Positions 15,848 to 23,407 of a stretch of 33,180 nt of DNA are shown piece after piece. Each line of letters begins with the position of its first letter. The first letter of the stretch is position 1. The notes under the pieces are model-generated. The model made no database searches and was not told the origin of the DNA. It saw only the letters and a program-made list of their open reading frames with translations. This stretch comes from B16-G9 sp964400655 (GTDB lineage: Bacteria > Bacteroidota > Bacteroidia > Bacteroidales > F082), in NCBI GenBank assembly GCA_964400655.1, contig CAYNVN010000052.1:1-33180 (forward strand), written 5' to 3'. The position numbers and the translations under genes were made by a program.

Positions 15848-17461
15848 ATGAAAAATCAATTGATTCTTGTTGCCTTTTTGTTGGCTCCTTTTATGGGAAT
15901 GGGCTACACGGGTGAAGTTTTGGATTCGGTAAACGCCCCCGGCAATTATCCGTCGGGACTTACATGGGACGGAGATCATTTATGGGTATGTGATTTTCAG
16001 GATGATAAAATATACCGGCTTGATGAAACGGGAAAGGTTGTTCATTCCATCGAATCGCCGGCATATTGGCCGTCGGGACTGGCTTTTGACGGTAAATATT
16101 TATGGAATTCGGATGTTAAGGGGTTAATCCCCCGGGGAGATGAGTATCACGAAGGACGGATTTTTAAGATTGATCCCGCTGACGGTACCATCCTTAATAC
16201 ACTGGCGGCTCCCACACCTTCGCCCATGGGGCTTGCCTGGGACGGTCATTATTTGTGGTGTGTTGATAATTTGTACCATAAACTGATTCAGTTCGATCCG
16301 GAGGACGGAACCACCATTAAAGAGTATCCGTCTCCCGCCGGAAAACCGCAGGGCATTACCTTCGATGGTAAGTATCTTTGGATATCCGACCGTGGTACCG
16401 ATGAAATTTATATGGTAAATCCCGAAAACGGTAATGTGATTATTATCGCCCAGGCTCCGGGTGAATATGCACGCGGCCTTACTTATGATGGTAATAGCTT
16501 GTGGAATGTTGATTTTGAAACAAGAAAGATTTATAAACTGAGTGTTTACGATGACGAACTTTATGTAAGAACCCACCCGTCAAAAGAACATATCACATTC
16601 AGACATCTTACAACCTGTTTCGGGCCGGGAACCGTAAAACAGATGGATGTTCACATTGCACTTCCCGAGGAGAGGGCAAACCAAACCATTGATACTCCTT
16701 TTAAATATACTCCCGAAGTAACCGATGTTGCAACTGATAACCTCGGACAAAAAACGGCCCATTTTGTTTTTAACAACATTCGTCAGGGAGGCAACAGGGA
16801 GGCTGTAGTTGAATACGATGTAACAACCTATAATGTGCGATATTTTATTTATCCCGATAAGGTTGGCGGTATGGATGAGATACCTGAAAATATAAAAGAT
16901 CTTTATCTGAAGGATAATGCAAAATATGAAATTAATGATCCGGTAATTACAACGGCGGTTGCCAAAGCGGTTGGAAACGAAACCAATGTTTACCGCAGGA
17001 TGCGAAAAATTTATAACTACATTATTGCAAACATGTACTACGAAAGGGTAGGAGGGTGGAATACCGCTCCCACTGTATTGGCCCGTGGTAACGGCTCCTG
17101 TTCCGAATACTCCTTTGTTTTTATTTCCATGTGCCGTTCGGCAGGCATCCCGGCCAGATATGTGGGCTCCATTGCAAAACGGGGTGATAACCGTACGCTG
17201 GATGACGTTTTTCACCGTTGGGTGGAAGTTTATTTACCGCGTTACGGGTGGATTCCGGTGGACCCCAGCGGGGGCGACCAATCGTCGCCGCGCGGTCAGG
17301 CATCACGAATAGGTTATGTGTCGAACCGGTTTGTTATTACCACCCAAAGCGGAGGTGGCTCCGAAACCATGGGCTGGAACTACAATGTAAACCAGTTTTA
17401 TGTTGCCGAACCCAAAGCCAATGTGGCGGTTGATTATTACGGAGAGTGGGAGCAGCGTTAA
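15848..17461 (+). CDS. Secreted beta-propeller / transglutaminase-like fusion protein
   Basis: 537 residues with a signal peptide (to about residue 19). Five blade motifs of the form PsGLtwDGkyLW..D begin near residues 35, 75, 126, 167 and 208, each followed by a K/R-I-Y/F-K-l strand, which gives a five-repeat NHL/SMP-30-like propeller. Residues about 245-365 look like a beta-rich spacer. The transglutaminase-like domain (about 370-480) has the complete triad: Cys418 in GNGSCSEYSFVFISMCRSAGIPARYVG, His456 in DVFHRWVEVYLP and Asp472 in GWIPVDPS. Enzymes of this superfamily are mostly peptide-bond or isopeptide hydrolases in bacteria; the propeller may recognise a substrate. It stands alone, facing away from the DUF5063 unit. 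The substrate is unknown. Confidence 0.85.
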   Translation: MKNQLILVAFLLAPFMGMGYTGEVLDSVNAPGNYPSGLTWDGDHLWVCDFQDDKIYRLDETGKVVHSIESPAYWPSGLAFDGKYLWNSDVKGLIPRGDEYHEGRIFKIDPADGTILNTLAAPTPSPMGLAWDGHYLWCVDNLYHKLIQFDPEDGTTIKEYPSPAGKPQGITFDGKYLWISDRGTDEIYMVNPENGNVIIIAQAPGEYARGLTYDGNSLWNVDFETRKIYKLSVYDDELYVRTHPSKEHITFRHLTTCFGPGTVKQMDVHIALPEERANQTIDTPFKYTPEVTDVATDNLGQKTAHFVFNNIRQGGNREAVVEYDVTTYNVRYFIYPDKVGGMDEIPENIKDLYLKDNAKYEINDPVITTAVAKAVGNETNVYRRMRKIYNYIIANMYYERVGGWNTAPTVLARGNGSCSEYSFVFISMCRSAGIPARYVGSIAKRGDNRTLDDVFHRWVEVYLPRYGWIPVDPSGGDQSSPRGQASRIGYVSNRFVITTQSGGGSETMGWNYNVNQFYVAEPKANVAVDYYGEWEQR

Positions 17462-17485
17462 ACAAACTTAAGGAAACGAAACTTC

Positions 17486-19222
17486 TTAAAGTTTCAAATC
17501 GCTGATGATCTTTTCTATTTTGTCTTCCAGCTCACGGCCAACACGGTCAAAGTCTTCTTTACGTTCCATATTGCCTTTTACACCAAAATAAAACTTAATT
17601 TTTGGTTCGGTGCCCGAAGGGCGAACGCTTACCTTACTGCCATCGGCGGTAAAGAACTGTAAAACATTGGATTTGGGAAGGTTGATTATGGTTTCTTCGC
17701 CGGTTTCTATGTTTTTGGTAACCGAGCTTTGGTAATCTTTTATTACAACAACTTTTGAACCTGCCAGTGTTTGGGGCGGATTGGCCCTGAAACCGGCCAT
17801 CATTTGCTGTATCTCTTCTGCTCCCGATTTGCCCTTGCGAACCACCGATACCAGCTTTTCTTTGTAATAGCCGAACTCTTTGTAAATCTCTTTCAGCAAT
17901 TCCATTAATCCCATCCCTTTATCGTTTACCCATGCAAAAGCCTCGGCTATCATGGAACAGGAAATTACGGCATCTTTATCTCTAACAAAATCGCCAACAA
18001 GGTATCCGTAACTCTCTTCTCCGCCTCCGATAAATGTTTTTTCTCCTTCAAAATGTTTGATGATATCGGCAATATATTTAAAGCCGGTAAGCACGTCGTA
18101 ATATTCCACGCCGTTTTTAACTGCCATATCGGCAAGCAGTTCGGTGGTTACAATGGTTTTAACAATAAACTCGTTACCGGTAAGTTTGTTGTTTTCTTTC
18201 CATTTGGTAAGCAGGTAATAAATGAGCAGTGTGGCCGCCTGATTACCGTTGAGCAGAATAAAATCGTCGCCGTTTCTGATGGCAATACCCACGCGGTCGG
18301 CATCGGGGTCGGTGGCCATAACCAAATCGGCATTAATATCTTTAGCCTGTTTTATTGCCAGTTCCAGCGCTGCCGGCTCTTCGGGGTTTGGTGATTTTAC
18401 GGTGGGGAAGTTACCATCGGAAACCGCCTGTTGGGGAACAATGTGTACTTTTTCAAATCCAAAGAGCTTTAACGCCTTCGGAACCAGTGTTACACCGGTG
18501 CCGTGTAAAGGTGTATAAACAATTTTCAAATCTTTTTGCCGCTTAATAACATCCGGAGAAAGTGAAAGCTCTTTTATTTTTTGAAGATAAACCGCGTCGA
18601 TGTTTTCGCCTATGATTTCAATCAGGTCGGGGTTGCCGTTGAATTTAACATCGTCGATGCTGTTGATTTTGTTTACTTCGGCAATTACATTTTTATCGTG
18701 CGGGGCAATCAGTTGTCCGCCATCCTCCCAATATGCTTTGTAGCCGTTGTACTCTTTCGGGTTGTGAGAAGCGGTTATTACAATTCCGCCCTGGCAGCCC
18801 AAATGCCTAATGGCAAACGAAAGTTCGGGTGTGGGCCGTAAATCGTCGAATAAAAAGACTTTTATCCCGTTGGCCGAAAACACATCAGCTGTTATTTGAG
18901 CAAAATATTTGCTGTTGTTGCGCGAATCGTAAGCAATGGCAACCGAAATTTGTTTTTTGTCGGGAAAGTTTGCTTTCAGATAGTTGGAAAATCCCTGTGT
19001 AGCGCTTCCAACGGTATATTTATTCATTTTATTGGATCCTGTTCCCATAATGCCACGCAATCCGCCGGTACCAAACTCCAAATCTTTATAAAACGACTCA
19101 ACAAGTTCCTGCGGGTTATTCTCCATCATTTCTCTGACGGCTTTTTTCGTTTCTTCGTCATAATTTCCGTTTAGCCATACATTGGCTTTTTCAATTACCT
19201 GAGGATCAATATTTGTGTTCAT
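17486..19222 (-). CDS. Phosphohexomutase (phosphoglucomutase/phosphomannomutase)
   Basis: Cytosolic alpha-D-phosphohexomutase of 578 residues that interconverts hexose 6- and 1-phosphates, most likely glucose. All four signature loops are intact: phosphoserine loop TASHNPKEYNGYK (Ser152), metal loop DPDADR near residue 305, sugar-selecting loop GGEESYGYLVGD and phosphate-binding loop RPSGTEPKIKFY near the C-terminus. The GEESYG loop and the length resemble the long PGM/PGM2 type of Firmicutes and Bacteroidota. It lies 12 bases after the RmlD-like gene at the end of the sugar-nucleotide block and can supply glucose-1-phosphate for UDP-glucose, the substrate of the dehydrogenase at 21045. Confidence 0.94.
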   Translation of the reverse strand: MNTNIDPQVIEKANVWLNGNYDEETKKAVREMMENNPQELVESFYKDLEFGTGGLRGIMGTGSNKMNKYTVGSATQGFSNYLKANFPDKKQISVAIAYDSRNNSKYFAQITADVFSANGIKVFLFDDLRPTPELSFAIRHLGCQGGIVITASHNPKEYNGYKAYWEDGGQLIAPHDKNVIAEVNKINSIDDVKFNGNPDLIEIIGENIDAVYLQKIKELSLSPDVIKRQKDLKIVYTPLHGTGVTLVPKALKLFGFEKVHIVPQQAVSDGNFPTVKSPNPEEPAALELAIKQAKDINADLVMATDPDADRVGIAIRNGDDFILLNGNQAATLLIYYLLTKWKENNKLTGNEFIVKTIVTTELLADMAVKNGVEYYDVLTGFKYIADIIKHFEGEKTFIGGGEESYGYLVGDFVRDKDAVISCSMIAEAFAWVNDKGMGLMELLKEIYKEFGYYKEKLVSVVRKGKSGAEEIQQMMAGFRANPPQTLAGSKVVVIKDYQSSVTKNIETGEETIINLPKSNVLQFFTADGSKVSVRPSGTEPKIKFYFGVKGNMERKEDFDRVGRELEDKIEKIISDLKL

Positions 19223-19234
19223 AACGGTAATGTT

Positions 19235-20095
19235 TTATGTTAGTTTTTCCAATACTAATTTAAGGCTGTCGAGCCAGTACGGAATTTCAATTTGATAACT
19301 GTTTTTAATTTTTGCTTTGTTCAGTACGCTGTAAAACGGACGGTTTGCTTTTGCCGGAAAATCTTTTGATTCGATGGGATTTACCTTGCAATTTAAACCT
19401 GCTTCAGCCATTATTGCTTTTGCGAAGTCGTACCAGCTGATGGCTCCTTCGTTGCTAAAATGATAAATATTGTTTTCCGTTTTATTGTTTTGGGCTGAAA
19501 CAATATGAAGGATGGCATCCGCCAGATCGCCGGCATAAGTGGGGGTACCTACCTGATCGGCTACAACTCCCAGTTCCGTTTTCTCTTTTCCCAAACGCAG
19601 CATGGTTTTAACAAAATTGTTTCCGTAAGCGGAGTATAACCATGAGGTACGAATGATTACTGCATTATCGCACCAGGCATAAACCGCCTCTTCACCTTTG
19701 AGCTTTGTCAGTCCGTAATATGAGTCGGGCGATGGCGGGTCGGTTTCGTCGTAAGGTTTGTAATTTTTCCCGTCAAACACATAGTCGGTTGAGATATGTA
19801 TTAAAAACGATTGATGACGGTTGCATGTTTCTGACAGATTACGAACCGCTTCGTAATTTATCAGTAATGCCAAATTACGATCTTCTTCCGCTTTGTCAAC
19901 GGCAGTGTATGCGGCGCAGTTAATACAGACATCTATTTTGTGCCGGTCGAAAAACAAGGAAACGGCTTTGCTGTCGGTAAGGTCAAGTTCGTCAATGTCG
20001 GTAAAAATAAAATGGTAGTCCGGGTGTTTTTCGGCTCTGTCTTTAATTTCGGAACCCAGCTGTCCGTTGCTGCCGGTAACTAAAATGTTTTTCAT
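19235..20095 (-). CDS. rfbD: dTDP-4-dehydrorhamnose reductase family protein
   Basis: NADPH-dependent short-chain reductase of 286 residues. It has the Rossmann start LVTGSNGQLGSEI, the DLTD segment, NCAAYTAVDKAEED (diagnostic for RmlD), STDYVFDGKNYKPYDETD, and the catalytic YYGLTK pair (Tyr127, Lys131). RmlD carries out the last step to dTDP-L-rhamnose. rmlA, rmlB and rmlC are not in the window, so they must lie elsewhere, or this reductase serves another 4-keto sugar. Its start overlaps the stop of the UDP-xylose synthase gene by 4 bases, so the two are coupled. Confidence 0.93.
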   Translation of the reverse strand: MKNILVTGSNGQLGSEIKDRAEKHPDYHFIFTDIDELDLTDSKAVSLFFDRHKIDVCINCAAYTAVDKAEEDRNLALLINYEAVRNLSETCNRHQSFLIHISTDYVFDGKNYKPYDETDPPSPDSYYGLTKLKGEEAVYAWCDNAVIIRTSWLYSAYGNNFVKTMLRLGKEKTELGVVADQVGTPTYAGDLADAILHIVSAQNNKTENNIYHFSNEGAISWYDFAKAIMAEAGLNCKVNPIESKDFPAKANRPFYSVLNKAKIKNSYQIEIPYWLDSLKLVLEKLT

Positions 20096-21033
20096 TCTTC
20101 TTTTAACAGGTTATCAAAATACTCGATGGTTTTTTTCAGTCCCTCTTCCAGTTTAATAACGGGTTGCCAGTTGAGTTTTTCTTTTGCAAGCGATATGTCG
20201 GGTTTACGCTGCATGGGGTCGTCTTTTGGCAAAGGCTGAAAAATAATTTTCGACTTGCTGCCGGTTAATTCAATAACCTTTTGTGCCAGCTCAAGAATGG
20301 TAAACTCACCCGGATTTCCGATGTTGACCGGCCCCAGAAAATCATCGCCGGTTGCCATCATTTTCAGCATTCCGTTTATCAGGTCGTCAACATACTGGAA
20401 GCTGCGTGTTTGGTTGCCTTCACCATAAACGGTAATGTCTTCGCCCTTAAGAGCCTGAACAATAAAGTTTGAAACTACCCTGCCGTCGTTGGGGTGCATA
20501 CGCGGCCCGTATGTGTTAAATATCCTGATGATTTTAATTTTAACGTTATTCTGTTCGTGATAGCTCATAAACAGGGTTTCTGCCACCCGTTTTCCTTCGT
20601 CGTAACAGGAGCGGATACCGATGGGGTTAACGTGGCCCCAGTAATCTTCGGTTTGAGGATGTATTTTCGGGTCGCCGTAAACCTCGCTGGTTGATGCTTG
20701 CAGTATTTTGGCATGAATGCGTTTGGCCAGTCCCAGCATATTTACCGCACCCATTACCGATGTTTTAACGGTTTTTATGGGATTGTACTGGTAATGAACC
20801 GGTGATGCGGGACAGGCAAGGTTGTAAATTTCATCCACCTCAATAAAAAACGGTTGAGTAACATCGTGACGTACCACCTCAAAATAGTGGTTGTCCATTA
20901 AATGAATGATGTTTTTTTTATTTCCGGTGAAATAGTTGTCGAGTGAGATAACTTCGTTACCCTCATTCAGCAGCCTTTCGCAAAGGTGAGAGCCGACAAA
21001 GCCGGCTCCGCCCGTAACCAAAATACGTTTCAT
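20092..21033 (-). CDS. uxs: UDP-glucuronate decarboxylase (UDP-xylose synthase)
   Basis: NAD-dependent extended SDR enzyme of 313 residues that converts UDP-glucuronate to UDP-xylose. It matches the UXS subfamily closely: ILVTGGAGFVGSHLCERLL, SLDNYFTGNKKNI, NLACPASPVHYQYNPIKT, STSEVYGDP with Glu117, and the catalytic RSCYDEGKR with Tyr144 and Lys148, then RIFNTYGPRM and TRSFQYVDDL. The AcPASPvhYq and YDEGKR motifs separate it from UDP-glucose epimerases and dTDP-glucose dehydratases. The neighbouring dehydrogenase, 11 bases upstream, makes its substrate. Confidence 0.95.
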   Translation of the reverse strand: MKRILVTGGAGFVGSHLCERLLNEGNEVISLDNYFTGNKKNIIHLMDNHYFEVVRHDVTQPFFIEVDEIYNLACPASPVHYQYNPIKTVKTSVMGAVNMLGLAKRIHAKILQASTSEVYGDPKIHPQTEDYWGHVNPIGIRSCYDEGKRVAETLFMSYHEQNNVKIKIIRIFNTYGPRMHPNDGRVVSNFIVQALKGEDITVYGEGNQTRSFQYVDDLINGMLKMMATGDDFLGPVNIGNPGEFTILELAQKVIELTGSKSKIIFQPLPKDDPMQRKPDISLAKEKLNWQPVIKLEEGLKKTIEYFDNLLKEE

Positions 21034-21044
21034 AGGTTTATTTT

Positions 21045-22370
21045 TTAGAGTTTATCGCCAACACCGATTCCAAAATATTTAAAACCGTTGTTTTTTACTT
21101 CTTCAACATCGTAAACGTTACGCCCGTCGAATATTACCGGTTCTTTGAGCAGTTTTTTCAATACCTGAAAATTAAGAATTTTAAATTCGGGCCATTCGGT
21201 AACAACAAATAATCCGTCGGTGTCGAGTACCGCGTCATATCTGTCTTTGGAGTATTCAATTTTATCGCCCAGTATTCTTTTGGCTTCTTCCATGGCAACG
21301 GGATCGTAAGCTTTAACTTTGGCTCCTTCGGCAAGCAGTTTTTCGATGATTACCAACGAAGGTGCTTCGCGCATATCGTCGGTTTGGGGTTTAAATGCCA
21401 GTCCCCATAAGGCAAATGTTTTTCCTTTGAGGCTGCCGCCGAAATATTTTTTTGCCTTGGCGTAAAGTACCGACTTTTGACGCTGGTTAACATTTTCAAC
21501 CGCTTTTAGTACTTCCATGTCGTAGCCGTGTTCTTCGGCGGTTTTAACCAGGGCTTTAACATCTTTGGGGAAACATGAGCCGCCGTAACCGGTACCGGGA
21601 TAGATAAAATACCTGCCAATTCTGCGGTCGCTTCCAATGCCTTTACGAACCGAGTTAACATCGGCACCCACGATTTCGCAGAGGTTGGCAATATCGTTCA
21701 TAAAACTGATTTTGGTTGCCAGCATCGAGTTGGCAGCATATTTGGTCATTTCCGAAGAGACGATATCCATAAAGATAACGGGATGGCCGTTCATGGTAAA
21801 CGGTTTGTAAAGTTTCTCCATCAGTTTCTGAGCTCTTTCCGAATCGGTTCCCACTACAATGCGGTCGGGTTTCAGGAAATCGTTAACGGCGGCACCCTCT
21901 TTTAAAAATTCGGGATTAGAAGCAACGTCAAAAGGAATATCAACACCACGTTTATCAAGCTCTTCCTGAATGGCTTTTCTGACTTTTTCGGCGGTTCCCA
22001 CCGGAACGGTACTTTTGGTAACCATTAATACGTAATCGGTGGCATGCCGTCCCACTTCGCGGGCAACTTCCAGTACATATTTTAAATCGGCACTGCCGTC
22101 CTCGTCGGGAGGAGTTCCCACTGCTCCAAAAACAATGTTAACGTTATCAAGCGATTCTGATAACTTGGTACTGAAACGCAATCTGCCGTTTTCGGTATTG
22201 CGTTTTACAAGATCTTCCAAGCCCGGTTCCCAAATGGGAAGGATACCTTTATTTAAGTTGTCAATCTTTTTTTTGTCGATATCAACACAGGTAACATCAA
22301 TACCTACTTCCGAAAAGCAGGCTCCCGTAACGAGCCCTACATATCCGGTTCCTACAATGGTTATTTTCAT
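21045..22370 (-). CDS. ugd: UDP-glucose 6-dehydrogenase
   Basis: Cytosolic enzyme oxidising UDP-glucose twice with NAD to UDP-glucuronate. 441 residues with the NAD fold VGTGYVGLVTGACFSEVG, KSTVPVGTAEKV, SNPEFLKEGAAVNDFLKPDRIVVG, the central EMTKYAANSMLATKISFMNDIANL, the catalytic Cys266 in GYGGSCFPKD, and the C-terminal LWGLAFKPQTDDMREAPS domain. All catalytic elements are present. It is followed by uxs, giving a two-step route to UDP-xylose for capsule, O-antigen or glycoprotein glycans; no polymerase or transporter is in the window. It begins 51 bases after the DUF3078 gene; I see no strong promoter there, so read-through from upstream is possible. Confidence 0.97.
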   Translation of the reverse strand: MKITIVGTGYVGLVTGACFSEVGIDVTCVDIDKKKIDNLNKGILPIWEPGLEDLVKRNTENGRLRFSTKLSESLDNVNIVFGAVGTPPDEDGSADLKYVLEVAREVGRHATDYVLMVTKSTVPVGTAEKVRKAIQEELDKRGVDIPFDVASNPEFLKEGAAVNDFLKPDRIVVGTDSERAQKLMEKLYKPFTMNGHPVIFMDIVSSEMTKYAANSMLATKISFMNDIANLCEIVGADVNSVRKGIGSDRRIGRYFIYPGTGYGGSCFPKDVKALVKTAEEHGYDMEVLKAVENVNQRQKSVLYAKAKKYFGGSLKGKTFALWGLAFKPQTDDMREAPSLVIIEKLLAEGAKVKAYDPVAMEEAKRILGDKIEYSKDRYDAVLDTDGLFVVTEWPEFKILNFQVLKKLLKEPVIFDGRNVYDVEEVKNNGFKYFGIGVGDKL

Positions 22371-22421
22371 TTTTAATTTGCGGTTTGTTTAAAAAATATT
22401 TTTTTTGAGACTATAAATATA

Positions 22422-23393
22422 CTAAATTTTTAAAGTAACGCTTAATCCCAGCGATTCTTTGAGTTGTAACATGGGTTTTTCCGAAATTTTAACTTTTTCA
22501 CCTTCGTCATTAATTTCGTACTTGGCCGTTTTTGAATCGTTATCGTATTTCATATGGAAATAAAAGACGGTGGAAAAAAGTTTGTTGATGGTAAATATAA
22601 ATCTTGTGTCCCAGTCAACATCAATATTCCAGCGGTTGGGCTTGTTGGGGTCGATGTAGTTGTTGTAAAGGTTCAGGCTTGAATTAACATTGATGTTTTT
22701 CATCAAATCGTATTTTATGGAGGTGATGATGTTAATACCAAGCTCCCCTTTTAAATTTTTTCCGGGGACAATTACATTGCCGGCAGTGTCGAATACGGCT
22801 TTTTTTACGCCGAAAGAACCGTTATCGGCAAGTTCCTGATTAAGGACAAAGGTAAATTTGCCTGAAACGGGGCTTAGAAATATTTGGAATGTTTTGTGTG
22901 GTTTGTAGTTAACACCCAGCGACAGGGTAAGATACCCCGGTGCCATAAATTCTGAAATTATGGTTGAATCATCCGGATATTTGTACCCCGGTGCAAACTG
23001 GCTTTTAAATGTAATAACTCCTGTTGAAGCCCATTTTGAGTTGATGGAACGGCTGAAAGATGTTAATAAGTCTATTTTGTCGTTGGTTTTTTCGACCCGT
23101 TTGTCAATGTAACCAACCAGTCCGTAAGCAAGTTTACCTTCCGTAAGGAATTTGAATTTTCTTTTATTATAATTAAGCGTATAATCAACTCCGATTTTGC
23201 CTGATAGCGAAGTTTCTCCACCGGCGGCCCAGTTTACAAATCCGATTTGATTAAGCCCTGTATAGATCATGCTTTTAAATTTCCATGCTTTTATCGAATC
23301 TGCTTTTACCGATGTGGTATCTTTTGGTGAAGCAAAAGATTGTATCTGCAAGCCCAGAATTACGATAATGATTACAAAAATCGTTTTATTCAT
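22422..23393 (-). CDS. DUF3078 outer-membrane protein
   Basis: 323 residues with a signal peptide ending about QSFA. The mature part is a run of long amphipathic strands with a start motif typical of DUF3078: IYTGLNQIGFVNWAAGGETSLSGKIGVDYTLNY, followed by LLTSFSRSINSKWASTGVITFKSQF, LTLSLGVNYKPHKTFQIFLSPVSGKF, and a terminal hydrophobic strand SLGLSVTLKI, consistent with an outer-membrane beta-barrel of about 12 strands. The function of the family is unknown. It lies 14 bases after the DPP5-like peptidase and is likely cotranscribed with it. Confidence 0.87.
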   Translation of the reverse strand: MNKTIFVIIIVILGLQIQSFASPKDTTSVKADSIKAWKFKSMIYTGLNQIGFVNWAAGGETSLSGKIGVDYTLNYNKRKFKFLTEGKLAYGLVGYIDKRVEKTNDKIDLLTSFSRSINSKWASTGVITFKSQFAPGYKYPDDSTIISEFMAPGYLTLSLGVNYKPHKTFQIFLSPVSGKFTFVLNQELADNGSFGVKKAVFDTAGNVIVPGKNLKGELGINIITSIKYDLMKNINVNSSLNLYNNYIDPNKPNRWNIDVDWDTRFIFTINKLFSTVFYFHMKYDNDSKTAKYEINDEGEKVKISEKPMLQLKESLGLSVTLKI

Positions 23394-23407
23394 TGACTAT
23401 TTTCTTG

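Noticed and set aside
16580..17215. 211-codon minus-strand frame inside the propeller-transglutaminase gene
   Set aside because: Antisense to the conserved catalytic domain; composition (Asn/Gly/Ile/Cys-rich) shows it is a shadow of the real gene.
17464..17494. Bidirectional terminator between the propeller-transglutaminase and phosphohexomutase genes
   Set aside because: AAACTTAAG can pair with CTTCTTAAAGTTT only with bulges and there is no T run on either side.
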